DNA from: Pseudomonas cichorii | Lineage (GTDB): Bacteria; Pseudomonadota; Gammaproteobacteria; Pseudomonadales; Pseudomonadaceae | Reading direction: 5' to 3' | Length of the DNA: 64,000 nucleotides | Assembly: GCF_015471405.1 (NCBI RefSeq) | Contig: NZ_BLVZ01000017.1 | Coordinates: forward strand, 1 to 64,000 | The notes under the pieces: generated by a model | What the model saw: only the letters and a program-made list of their open reading frames with translations | Database searches by the model: none | What the model was told of the DNA's origin: nothing | Part shown: piece after piece, positions 1 through 9,618 of the stretch | Layout: every line of letters begins with the position of its first letter | Numbering within the stretch: position 1 is the first letter of the stretch | Program-made: the position numbers and the translations under genes

Positions 1-122
1 GGTCCCAACCCTTTGTCTGCGGGCTTGCCACATCAAATGTGGTGGATTGCTTATGGCAATCCCGGTCGCTTGCCCTTATGGTTTGGCCTCAGGTTTTACT
101 CGTTCGAGTCAAGGAAGCATAC

Positions 123-3100
123 ATGTCCGTCACAACCTCTCTGAGCGCCGGCTTCATGGTGGTTCATGGCAACCGCCCGGATGAACTGCGCAGTCTGGTT
201 GTCTCCTGGATGCGACGCTATCCCCTGGCACCTCTGGAGAACGAGATTGCCCTGGTGCAAAGCAACGGCATCGCCCAGTGGCTCAAGCTGGCCCTGGCCG
301 AAGACGCCCAGGATGAAGATCAAGGTGGCTGCGGTATCGCGGCCGCTATAGATGTTCAACTCCCCGGCAGTTTCATGTGGCAGTTGTATCGCTCTGTATT
401 GGGCCGCAACGAAATTCCGGAAATCTCGCTGCTCGATAAGGCACCGCTGACATGGCGTCTGATGCGCCTCCTGCCACAGTTGATCAACCAGCCCCATTTC
501 GAGCCGTTGCAGCGTTTCCTTACCGCCGATACTGATCTGCGCAAGCGCTATCAACTATCTGAACGGCTGGCTGACCTGTTCGACCAATATCAGGTGTATC
601 GGGCTGACTGGCTGGAAGACTGGGCAGCAGGTCGTCATCAGTTGCGCAATGTCCGAGGGGGAGCCAAGCCGCTGAGTGCCGCCAACTGCTGGCAGGCCGA
701 GTTATGGCGTGCCTTGCTTGAGGATGTCGGGGCCGAAGGCATGGCGCAGAGCCGGGCAGGTGTTCACCAGCGTTTTCTGGAACGCATCGGCAACCTCGAT
801 GAATCACCGCAAGGCCTGCCTGCACGGGTTATCGTTTTCGGAATCTCGTCCCTGCCCGCACAGGCGTTGGAAGCCTTGGCCGGGTTATCGAAATTCAGCC
901 AGGTGCTGCTCTGTGTGCATAACCCTTGCCGCCATCACTGGGCCGATATCGTCGCCGACAAGGACCTGCTCCGCCATCAATACAAACGTCAGGCGCGCAA
1001 GAGCGGCATGCCCGTGGCTCTTGATCCGCAGACCCTGCACCAGCATGCCCATCCTTTGCTCGCCGCATGGGGCAAGCAAGGGCGTGACTACATCAATCTG
1101 CTCGACACCCATGACGAACCCAATAGCTACCGCTCTTCTTTCAAGGATGAGCGTATCGATCTGTTCAGTGAGAGCGAGCCAACAACCATCCTCAATCAAT
1201 TGCAGGATGACATCCTCGAACTGCGCCCTCTCGATGAGACTCGCGAACACTGGCCGGCAATCGACGCCTTGAAGGATCGCTCCATTCGCTTCCACGTCAC
1301 GCATAGCGCTCAGCGGGAAGTGGAAGTGCTGCACGATCAGCTACTGGCGCGTTTCAGCCGGGACCCGGCCTTGCGGCCGCGAGACGTGATCGTCATGGTT
1401 CCGGACATCGACAGCTATGCCCCGCATATCCGGGCGGTATTCGGGCAGATAGACTCCCATGACCAGCGCTTCATCCCTTTCACCCTGGCCGATCAGGGGC
1501 AACGTGGTCGCGAGCCCTTGCTGATTGCGGTCGAGCATCTGTTGAAGCTCCCCGACAGCCGTTTCCCGGTCAGTGAAATCCTCGATCTGCTCGACGTTCC
1601 GGCCTTGCGGGCACGCTTCAAGATTCAGGAGCACGACTTGCCGACCCTGCATCGCTGGATCGAAGGTGCAGGAGTGCGCTGGGGCTTGAATGCACGCCAG
1701 CGTGCCGGGTTGGGTTTGCCCGACGAGCTTGAACAGAACAGTTGGTACTTCGGGCTGCGTCGAATGCTGCTGGGCTATGCCGTCGGGGCAGGTGAAGCTT
1801 ATGAAGGCATCGAACCTTATGACGAGATTGGCGGCCTGGATGCGGCACTGATCGGCCCTCTGGTCGCCTTGATCGATGCATTGCAGGTTACCCATGCCGA
1901 ATTGTCCCTGCCTGCGACACCCCAGGAGTGGGGAGCACGTTTGCAGACGCTCTTGCAGGTGTTCTTCCAGGCCGATAGCGAGCATGACGATTACTTGCTG
2001 GGCCAGCTTGAGACTCTGCGCGAAACCTGGCTGAAAACCTGTGAGACGGTCGATTTGCTCGATGAGCTGCCGCTGACCGTCGTGCGCGAAGCCTGGTTGG
2101 CCGGTCTGGACCAAGGCCGCCTGTCCCAGCGCTTTCTGGCAGGCTCGGTCAACTTCTGCACCCTGATGCCCATGCGGGCGATTCCTTTCAAGATTGTCTG
2201 TCTGTTGGGCATGAACGATGGCGATTACCCCCGTGCTCAGCCGCCACTGGATTTCGATCTGATGGGCAGCGATTACCGCCCCGGCGACCGTTCCCGGCGT
2301 GAAGATGATCGCTACCTGCTGCTTGAAGCCGTGCTCTCGGCCCGCGATCAGCTCTATATCAGTTGGGTCGGCCGCAGTATTCGCGACAACAGCGACCGCC
2401 CGGCTTCGGTGTTGATCGGTCAGTTGCGTGATCATCTGGCCAGCGGCTGGAAACTCGCCACCGCCGAGGAGCCTGACAGCAAGCAAGACCCGGGCGAACG
2501 CCTGCTCGATGCCTTGACCCTGCATCACCCGCTACAGCCTTTCAGTGCCAGCTATTTCCATGCAGGCACCGGCTATTTCAGTTTTGCTCAGGAATGGCGG
2601 CTGTTGCATGAAGACAAACCGGCACCGATCAGCGCTGCTGCGTTGCCGCCTCACGAGCAGGATGAACCTCTGACGATCGCGCAATTGCAGGACTTCCTGA
2701 GAAACCCGGTAAAGCACTTCTTCAGTCAGCGTCTGAAGATCTACTTCGAGACTGCCGAAGCGCCGGTGCCCGACGAAGAACCTTTTGTGCTCAACGCCCT
2801 TGAGCGTTACAGCCTGAGTGAAAGCCTGCTGGCCGCCGCCATGGCCAACCTGGGCGATATCGAAGCGGCGCTGCAGGCTCAGGCACTCAAGCTGCAAAGT
2901 AGCGGCCTGCTGCCTATGGCCGGATTCGGCACCCGTCTGCAAGCTGAACTGATCGAGCCGTTGCCCGATGTACTGATGCGCTATCAGGCATTGTTGACCC
3001 TGTGGCCTGAGGCGCTGAGCAGCGCATTGCCGGTGAGTTTCACCCATAACGGCGTGAGTATCGAAAGCTGGCTCGGTGCTCTGCATGGCAATGCGCAAGA

Positions 3101-3599
3101 CCAGTTGCTGAGCGTAACAGTCATTTCCAACAGCATTGGCTCGAAAAGAACCCGTAAATGGCACCGGCTGATTCGTCCCTGGGTCACGCATCTGGTCGCC
3201 AGCGCATGCGGCTTGCCGCTCAATACGGCGTTGGTGGCCACCGATGAAACACTGCTGCTGGCCCCGCTGGAAAAGGACGCAGCCAGTGCAACGCTGAACG
3301 ATCTGCTGACAGCCTGGGTCTGCGGCATGCAGCAACCTCTGCCGGTCGCGGTCAAGACCGCTTTCGCCTGGCTGGGGCAGCCTCTGGACAAGGCCGAAGC
3401 CGCTGCACGCAAAGCCTATGAAGGCGATGGGGTGACGAGTAACGGCGAACTCGGCGAAAGCACTGCGCTGGCCCGACAGTTCCCGGACTTCAATGCACTG
3501 ATGGAAAGCGAGGAGTTTGTCGGCTGGTGCGAAGCGCTCTATAAACCCATTTACGAAGCACCCTGGCAGTCTCTGTCCGGCGGGGAGGCCAGCGCATGA
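123..3599 (+). CDS. recC: RecBCD exonuclease V, gamma subunit RecC
   Basis: RecC subunit of the RecBCD helicase-nuclease, which processes double-strand DNA ends for recombination and degrades foreign linear DNA; RecC scans for Chi and holds the complex together. The reading frame is open from base 39, but ATG 123 is chosen because it has an AAGGA ribosome site and gives the RecC-like N-terminus (SAGFMVVHGNRPDELRSLV). Product is 1158 residues, near the family length. Typical RecC segments are visible: an N-terminal helicase-like fold that has lost its ATP motifs, and REDDRYLLLEAVLSARDQLYISW-type sequence near residues 735-760. The stop overlaps recB by 4 bp (ATGA), so the genes are coupled. 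Family assignment is firm; activity is inferred. Confidence 0.95.
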   Translation: MSVTTSLSAGFMVVHGNRPDELRSLVVSWMRRYPLAPLENEIALVQSNGIAQWLKLALAEDAQDEDQGGCGIAAAIDVQLPGSFMWQLYRSVLGRNEIPEISLLDKAPLTWRLMRLLPQLINQPHFEPLQRFLTADTDLRKRYQLSERLADLFDQYQVYRADWLEDWAAGRHQLRNVRGGAKPLSAANCWQAELWRALLEDVGAEGMAQSRAGVHQRFLERIGNLDESPQGLPARVIVFGISSLPAQALEALAGLSKFSQVLLCVHNPCRHHWADIVADKDLLRHQYKRQARKSGMPVALDPQTLHQHAHPLLAAWGKQGRDYINLLDTHDEPNSYRSSFKDERIDLFSESEPTTILNQLQDDILELRPLDETREHWPAIDALKDRSIRFHVTHSAQREVEVLHDQLLARFSRDPALRPRDVIVMVPDIDSYAPHIRAVFGQIDSHDQRFIPFTLADQGQRGREPLLIAVEHLLKLPDSRFPVSEILDLLDVPALRARFKIQEHDLPTLHRWIEGAGVRWGLNARQRAGLGLPDELEQNSWYFGLRRMLLGYAVGAGEAYEGIEPYDEIGGLDAALIGPLVALIDALQVTHAELSLPATPQEWGARLQTLLQVFFQADSEHDDYLLGQLETLRETWLKTCETVDLLDELPLTVVREAWLAGLDQGRLSQRFLAGSVNFCTLMPMRAIPFKIVCLLGMNDGDYPRAQPPLDFDLMGSDYRPGDRSRREDDRYLLLEAVLSARDQLYISWVGRSIRDNSDRPASVLIGQLRDHLASGWKLATAEEPDSKQDPGERLLDALTLHHPLQPFSASYFHAGTGYFSFAQEWRLLHEDKPAPISAAALPPHEQDEPLTIAQLQDFLRNPVKHFFSQRLKIYFETAEAPVPDEEPFVLNALERYSLSESLLAAAMANLGDIEAALQAQALKLQSSGLLPMAGFGTRLQAELIEPLPDVLMRYQALLTLWPEALSSALPVSFTHNGVSIESWLGALHGNAQDQLLSVTVISNSIGSKRTRKWHRLIRPWVTHLVASACGLPLNTALVATDETLLLAPLEKDAASATLNDLLTAWVCGMQQPLPVAVKTAFAWLGQPLDKAEAAARKAYEGDGVTSNGELGESTALARQFPDFNALMESEEFVGWCEALYKPIYEAPWQSLSGGEASA

Positions 3600-6500
3600 G
3601 TACCTTGCAAGAACACGCTGTTCCCCTGGCCCTGCGTTTTCCACTGCGCGGCAGTCAGTTGATCGAAGCCAGTGCCGGTACCGGCAAGACTTTCACCATC
3701 TCGGCGCTGTACCTGCGTCTTGTGCTTGGCCACGGAGATGAAACCTCAGGTTTTGGCCGCGAGCTATTGCCACCGCAGATCCTGGTGGTGACCTTTACCG
3801 ATGCCGCGACCAAGGAACTGCGCGACCGGATTCGTACCCGTCTGGCCGAAGCGGCCCGTTTCTTTCGTGACGAAATCGCCGCGCCCGACGACCTGATCGC
3901 CGACTTGCGTGCCCAGTTCAGTACAGAACAATGGCCAGGCTGCGCCAACCGTCTCGATATCGCGGCGCAGTGGATGGACGAGGCGGCGGTTTCGACCATT
4001 CACAGCTGGTGTCAGCGCATGTTGCGCGAGCACGCTTTCGACAGTGGCAGCCTGTTCACTCAGAGCCTGGAAACCGATCACAGCGATCTGCTGGGTGAAG
4101 TGCTGCGTGATTACTGGCGACGCTTCTGTTACCCCATGACTGGCGATGCTCTGGACTGGGTGCGGGATAAATGGGGTGGCCCGGCTGCCTTGCTGCCGCG
4201 CATCCGGGGTTTGTTCGGTCGTGAACGCAGCCAGGTGACCCAAGAGCCTGCCGAGCTGATCCAGGCTTCCCTGCAACAGCGCCGCGAAGCACTGCAAACG
4301 CTGAAAGCGCCGTGGACCGAGTGGGCCAACGAGCTGCATGCGATTTGTCAGGACGGCGTCAAACGCAAAGTCGTCGATGGCCGCAAAATGCAGGAGCGTT
4401 ACTTTGCGCCCTGGTTTGAAAAGCTCAAGGCGTGGGCCGCAGACGAAACCCAGGAAACGCTGGAACTGGGCACCGGTTTCACCCGCCTGACCCCGGATGG
4501 CATGGCTGAAGCCTGGAAGAGCGACCCGCCGTCGCACCCGGCCCTGGAGGCCATGCTCGAACTGAAAGCGGCCCTCGATACTCTTCCCACACCCGATGCC
4601 ATGGTGCTGCAACATGCCGCGCAATGGGTCAGTGCCCGCTTTGAAGAAGAGAAGCGTCGCCGCGCCGAAATGGGTTTCGACGACATGCTGCTCAGGCTCG
4701 ATGCTGCCCTGCAAGGTGCAGGGGGTGAGCGTCTGGCGAGCCTGATTCGTGAACAGTTCCCCGTCGCGCTCATCGATGAGTTCCAGGACACCGACCCGGT
4801 GCAGTACCGGATCTTCGAGAGCATTTATCGCCTTGAAGATAACGATGAACAAACCGGCCTGTTCCTGATCGGTGACCCCAAACAGGCGATCTACGCCTTC
4901 CGTGGCGCGGATATCTACACCTACCTGCGCGCCCGTACTGCTACGGCGGGGCGCTGGCACACACTGGACACCAACTACCGCTCCAGCCATGCGATGGTCG
5001 AATCTGCCAACCACATCTTCGACCAGGCCGAGCAGCGTGCCGAAGGGCGGGGCGCGTTTCTGTTTCGCGATGGCGACAATAACCCGGTCCCATTTACCAA
5101 GGCGCTTGCCCAGGGCCGCAAGGAAACATTGCATGTCGATGGCGCGCCGCTTGCGGCATTGACGGTCTGGCATCTGCAAAGCGATCAGCCGGTGTCTGGC
5201 ACTGTTTATCGTCAGCAACTGGCTGCCAGTTGCGCCAGTGAAATCGTGCGTCTGCTCAAGGGCGGGCAACAAGGCCATACCGGTTTTGCAACTCCCGACA
5301 AGGAACTGCGCGGGTTGCTGCCCGCCGACATCGCGATTCTGGTGCGTGATGGCAAGGAAGCTCAGGCCGTGCGCAATGAGCTGTCTGCCCGAGGCGTGCG
5401 TAGCGTCTACCTCTCCGATAAGGATTCGGTGTTCGCCGCACAGGAAGCCCATGATTTGTTGGCCTGGCTCAAGGCCTGTGCCGAACCCGACGCCGAACGC
5501 ATCCTGCGCGCCGCTCTGGCCTGCATCACGCTCAACCTGCCGCTGGCTGAACTGGAACGCTTGAACCAGGACGAACTGGCATGGGAACAGCGCGTCATGC
5601 AGTTCCGCGGCTATCGCAACCTGTGGCGTCATCAGGGCGTGCTGCCGATGCTGCGTCGTCTGCTGCACGACTTTGCCTTGCCCCAGACACTGATCGCCCG
5701 CAACGATGGCGAGCGGGTACTGACCAACCTGCTGCACCTGTCCGAGCTGCTGCAACAGGCCGCCGCCGAGCTGGATGGCGAGCAAGCCCTGATCCGGCAT
5801 CTGAGCGAGCAACTGGCGCTGTCCGGTCAGGCTGCCGAAGAGCAGATTCTGCGACTGGAAAGCGATGAGCAACTGGTCAAGGTCGTGACGATCCACAAGT
5901 CCAAGGGCTTGCAGTATCCGCTGGTGTTTCTGCCGTTCATTTGCTCAACCAAACCGGTGGATGGCAGCCGCTTGCCCTTGCAGTTTCACGATGCCGAGGG
6001 CAATGCCCAGATCAGCCTGCAACCCACAGACGAACTGATCGAACTGTCTGACAACGAGCGTCTGGCCGAAGACCTGCGCTTGCTTTATGTCGCCCTGACC
6101 CGTTCCGAACACGCTTGCTGGCTGGGTGTCGCAGACCTCAAGCGCGGCAACCTCAACAGCTCCATGCTGCATCGCTCGGCGCTGGGTTACTTGCTGGGCG
6201 GCGGTGTGGCGTTGGGCGAGTCGGCCGACCTGCAACTGTGGTTGCGGGACCTGAGCAAAGGCTGTGAAAGCATCGCCTTGCAACCTGTTCCCGAACCCGA
6301 CGCCGATATCTTCAGCCCGCCACGCAACGAAGCCAGCCTCGTCAAGGCACTGGTGCCCAAACGCCGTGCAACCGAGAACTGGTGGATTGCGTCATACAGT
6401 GCGCTGCGCATTGGTGACACCGTGACCACGAGCGGCGATGCGTCGCCTGACAGTCCGCAGGCGCAGAAGCTGTTCGACGACGAACGCCTCGACCCACAGG

Positions 6501-7297
6501 CTCCTCGTGAGGTACTGGCCGCTGGCGACGATATCCACCGTTTCCCTCGTGGCCCCAACCCCGGCACCTTTCTGCATGGTCTGCTGGAGTGGGCGGGTAA
6601 CGAAGGTTTTGCTGCGGCGGCCCATGATTCAGAGCTGTTGAGCGATGCGATTGCCCGTCGCTGCAACCGACGTGGCTGGGAAGGCTGGATCAACACCCTG
6701 ACGGGATGGCTGACACACCTGCTCAACATGCCTTTGCCTCTAGGCAAAGACGTGACGCCGGTCGCTCTGGGGGAATTGGACCAACCCAACCAGTACCGGG
6801 TTGAAATGGAATTCTGGTTTGCCAGCAGTCAGGTCAATGTGGCGCAGATGGATGACCTCGTGCGTCGTTACACCCATGGTAATGCGCCGCGCCTGGTCGC
6901 TCAGACCACCTCGCTCAATGGCATGTTCAAAGGCTTTATCGACCTGACGTTCGAGCATGAAGGGCGCTATTACGTGGCCGATTACAAATCCAACTGGCTG
7001 GGGGGTGACGAGACGTTCTACACCGAGCAGTCCATGGAAGCGGCCATTCTCGAAAACCGCTACGACCTGCAATATGTTCTCTACCTGCTGGCCTTGCATC
7101 GCCAACTCAAGGCGCGGCTGGCTGACTACGATTACGACCTGCACATGGGCGGCGCGGTGTACCTGTTCCTGCGTGGCAGCCGCTCATCCACCCAGGGCGT
7201 GTACTTCACCCGACCGCCGCGTGAACTGATCGAGAGCCTGGACCTGCTGTTCCAGGGCAAACTCCTCCCAACCGCCCAGCCAGGAGCGTTCGCATGA
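3596..7297 (+). CDS. recB: RecBCD exonuclease V, beta subunit RecB
   Basis: RecB is the 3'-5' helicase and the nuclease of RecBCD. At 1233 residues it has the full two-part layout. A UvrD/Rep-type SF1 helicase starts with Walker A ASAGTGKT at residues 25-32, and motif II LIDEFQDTDP lies near residue 392. The C-terminal RecB-family nuclease carries the metal-binding signature YYVADYKSNWLG near residue 1125, with the Asp and Lys of the active site present. The start overlaps the recC stop (ATGA) and the stop overlaps recD in the same way, so all three subunits are probably made from one mRNA in matched amounts. Nothing looks truncated. Confidence 0.96.
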   Translation: MSTLQEHAVPLALRFPLRGSQLIEASAGTGKTFTISALYLRLVLGHGDETSGFGRELLPPQILVVTFTDAATKELRDRIRTRLAEAARFFRDEIAAPDDLIADLRAQFSTEQWPGCANRLDIAAQWMDEAAVSTIHSWCQRMLREHAFDSGSLFTQSLETDHSDLLGEVLRDYWRRFCYPMTGDALDWVRDKWGGPAALLPRIRGLFGRERSQVTQEPAELIQASLQQRREALQTLKAPWTEWANELHAICQDGVKRKVVDGRKMQERYFAPWFEKLKAWAADETQETLELGTGFTRLTPDGMAEAWKSDPPSHPALEAMLELKAALDTLPTPDAMVLQHAAQWVSARFEEEKRRRAEMGFDDMLLRLDAALQGAGGERLASLIREQFPVALIDEFQDTDPVQYRIFESIYRLEDNDEQTGLFLIGDPKQAIYAFRGADIYTYLRARTATAGRWHTLDTNYRSSHAMVESANHIFDQAEQRAEGRGAFLFRDGDNNPVPFTKALAQGRKETLHVDGAPLAALTVWHLQSDQPVSGTVYRQQLAASCASEIVRLLKGGQQGHTGFATPDKELRGLLPADIAILVRDGKEAQAVRNELSARGVRSVYLSDKDSVFAAQEAHDLLAWLKACAEPDAERILRAALACITLNLPLAELERLNQDELAWEQRVMQFRGYRNLWRHQGVLPMLRRLLHDFALPQTLIARNDGERVLTNLLHLSELLQQAAAELDGEQALIRHLSEQLALSGQAAEEQILRLESDEQLVKVVTIHKSKGLQYPLVFLPFICSTKPVDGSRLPLQFHDAEGNAQISLQPTDELIELSDNERLAEDLRLLYVALTRSEHACWLGVADLKRGNLNSSMLHRSALGYLLGGGVALGESADLQLWLRDLSKGCESIALQPVPEPDADIFSPPRNEASLVKALVPKRRATENWWIASYSALRIGDTVTTSGDASPDSPQAQKLFDDERLDPQAPREVLAAGDDIHRFPRGPNPGTFLHGLLEWAGNEGFAAAAHDSELLSDAIARRCNRRGWEGWINTLTGWLTHLLNMPLPLGKDVTPVALGELDQPNQYRVEMEFWFASSQVNVAQMDDLVRRYTHGNAPRLVAQTTSLNGMFKGFIDLTFEHEGRYYVADYKSNWLGGDETFYTEQSMEAAILENRYDLQYVLYLLALHRQLKARLADYDYDLHMGGAVYLFLRGSRSSTQGVYFTRPPRELIESLDLLFQGKLLPTAQPGAFA

Positions 7298-9378
7298 GCC
7301 GTTCGTTTGTCGAACTGTTACCTACGCCACTGGATGAAAATAGCCTGGCCAGCCTGAGCCCGCTGACCCGTGTCGACGATCTGCTGCTATTGCTTGAGCG
7401 CTGGGTGGAGCGAGGCTGGTTGCGTGCTCTGGACCGAGCCTTTGTGGCCTTTCTCGGTGAGCTTGATCCGCAAGCCGATTCACGGGTGTTGCTGGCGGCG
7501 GCCTTGAGCAGTCATCAACTGGGTCACGGGCATGTGTGCCTGGATCTGTATGAAACCCTCAAGGAACCTGACTTCGCCCTGTCGCTGCCACCGGAAGGCG
7601 ATATCCAAATCGTGCCCGTGCTGTTGCCGTCGCAACTGTTGGTCGGCCTGGATGGTGCGACATGGTGTCGAGCGCTGGCCGACAGTCCCTTGGTCGCATT
7701 GGCCGAAGACGCGAGCCCGGAGGCTCGGCAAAAACCGCTGGTGTTGTCTGATCGACGTCTGTATCTGCGTCGTTACTGGACCTATGAGCGCCGCATCGCA
7801 GCGGCATTGCGTCAACGACTGGCCGAACCGGAAAGCGCGCCACAGGATCTGGCCCAGCGTCTGGACGTTCTGTTCGGCCCGGCCAGCACTGCACCGGACG
7901 CGGTGATCGACTGGCAGAAACTGGCCTGCGCTCTGGCCACTCGTCGTGGTTTCAGCATCATCACCGGCGGGCCGGGCACCGGCAAGACCACGACCGTCGT
8001 GCGGTTATTGGCTTTGCTGCAAGCGCCTGCTGTGCAAAGCGGTCAGCCACTGCGTATTCGTCTGGCTGCGCCCACCGGCAAGGCGGCGGCCCGTTTGACC
8101 GAGTCCATCAGCCAGCAGGTGCAAAGCCTGGACGTCAGCGCTGACGTGCGGCAAAAGATCCCCAGCGAAGTCACAACGGTGCATCGTCTGCTGGGCAGTC
8201 GTCCGGGGACGCGGCACTTCCGGCATCACGCAGGTAATCCACTGCCGCTGGATGTTCTGGTGGTCGATGAAGCTTCGATGATCGACCTGGAAATGATGGC
8301 CAACCTCCTGGACGCACTGCCACCCGATGCCCGCATGGTGCTGCTGGGCGACAAGGATCAATTGGCGTCTGTCGAGGCGGGCGCGGTGCTTGGGGATCTG
8401 TGTCGTGACGCTGAAAACGGTTTCTACAGCCCGCAGACCCAAGCCTGGCTGGAGTCGATCAGCGGCGAAGACTTGAGCAAGAGTGCGTTGCAACAAGGCG
8501 ACGCCCGGCAGCATCCTCTCGCGCAGCAAGTGGTGATGTTGCGTCACTCGCGGCGCTTCGGACAGGGCAGCGGTATTGGCCAGTTATCGCGACTGGTCAA
8601 CCAGCAACAGGACCACGAGGCCCGTGCGCTGCTGGCTGCTCGCAGTCACAAGGATTTGTTCAGCCTGGCCCTCAAGGGCGAGCAGGATCAGCGGCTTGAG
8701 CGCCTGCTGCTCGATGGCCATGGTGACGGGCCGCAGGGGTATCGCCATTATCTGGGCGTGCTGGCCGAGCAACGTCCTGCCGATGGCTCGGCGCTGGAGG
8801 ACGAATGCTGGACGCGCTGGGCGCGTGCGGTCTTGCAGGCCTTCGATGCGTTCCAGTTGCTGTGTGCCGTACGCAAGGGGCCGTGGGGCGTCGAGGGTTT
8901 GAACCAGCGCATCACCCAAGCCCTGTCCAGCGCAGGCCTGATCGAAAAGGACCAGCAATGGTACGAAGGCCGCCCGGTTCTGATGACCCACAACGACTAT
9001 GGTCTGGGCCTCATGAACGGCGACATTGGCATTACCTTGTACCTGCCTGAACGCGACGGCTCAGGGAAGAAAGTCTTGCGCGTCGCCTTCCCGCGCAACG
9101 ACGGCAGCGACGGTGTGCGCTTCGTGCTGCCCAGTCGGCTGAACGATGTAGAAACCGTCTATGCCATGACCGTCCACAAATCCCAGGGCTCGGAGTTCGC
9201 ACACACCGCCTTGATCCTGCCCGAAGCCTTGAATCCGGTGCTGACCAAAGAGCTCATCTACACCGGCATCACCCGCGCCAAACACTGGTTCAGCCTGATC
9301 GAACCGCGCCAGGGCGTGTTTGAAGAGGCGCTGCGTCGCAAGGTCAAGCGCTTGAGCGGGTTGATGCTGGGGCTTTAG
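7294..9378 (+). CDS. recD: RecBCD exonuclease V, alpha subunit RecD
   Basis: RecD is the 5'-3' SF1B helicase of RecBCD. The 694-residue product carries Walker A TGGPGTGKTTT near residue 225, a Walker B/motif II VVDEASMIDLEMM near 322, and the C-terminal motif AMTVHKSQGSEF near 625 typical of RecD/UvrD-C2 domains. It follows recB with an ATGA overlap and closes the operon. It is slightly longer than E. coli RecD (608 residues). The gene order recC-recB-recD without ptrA between recC and recB is usual for pseudomonads. Confidence 0.95.
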   Translation: MSRSFVELLPTPLDENSLASLSPLTRVDDLLLLLERWVERGWLRALDRAFVAFLGELDPQADSRVLLAAALSSHQLGHGHVCLDLYETLKEPDFALSLPPEGDIQIVPVLLPSQLLVGLDGATWCRALADSPLVALAEDASPEARQKPLVLSDRRLYLRRYWTYERRIAAALRQRLAEPESAPQDLAQRLDVLFGPASTAPDAVIDWQKLACALATRRGFSIITGGPGTGKTTTVVRLLALLQAPAVQSGQPLRIRLAAPTGKAAARLTESISQQVQSLDVSADVRQKIPSEVTTVHRLLGSRPGTRHFRHHAGNPLPLDVLVVDEASMIDLEMMANLLDALPPDARMVLLGDKDQLASVEAGAVLGDLCRDAENGFYSPQTQAWLESISGEDLSKSALQQGDARQHPLAQQVVMLRHSRRFGQGSGIGQLSRLVNQQQDHEARALLAARSHKDLFSLALKGEQDQRLERLLLDGHGDGPQGYRHYLGVLAEQRPADGSALEDECWTRWARAVLQAFDAFQLLCAVRKGPWGVEGLNQRITQALSSAGLIEKDQQWYEGRPVLMTHNDYGLGLMNGDIGITLYLPERDGSGKKVLRVAFPRNDGSDGVRFVLPSRLNDVETVYAMTVHKSQGSEFAHTALILPEALNPVLTKELIYTGITRAKHWFSLIEPRQGVFEEALRRKVKRLSGLMLGL

Positions 9379-9618
9379 CGATTTGTGTAGCGGGATTGCC
9401 CGCTACTGGCCAGCGGGCAGGCCGTCATGTGCATCAGCACCATTAATGCCCAAAAGGCACAAAATGTTGCAGCGCTGCTTTCTCTTCAGGGCAAGGAAAT
9501 GTTCTGAAATGCATAATTGTGGGAAAGGTCGAGCGCTCATACCATCACTTCAAGGTCGACACACCGCCATTCAAGGCCGGGCAGTAGACCCATCCTTTTA
9601 TCTGTCGGAGATCCTTGA
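9379..9618. other. Intergenic spacer with short palindrome
   Basis: This 240-bp gap separates recD from the MFS gene. It holds a perfect 8-bp inverted repeat with a 4-bp loop at 9387-9406 (GTAGCGGG / CCCGCTAC), directly followed by a GGCC-AGCGGGCA-GGCC segment. It looks like a REP-type remnant or a hairpin protecting the recD 3' end, as no U-run follows. A 79-codon open frame from 9383 crosses the gap and runs into the MFS start, but it has no ribosome site and no protein-like features. Confidence 0.4.

Noticed and set aside
3764..5896. 710-codon open frame antisense to recB
   Set aside because: High-GC shadow frame; its sequence is rich in Gln, Gly and Leu without domain motifs, and recB is fully conserved on the other strand.
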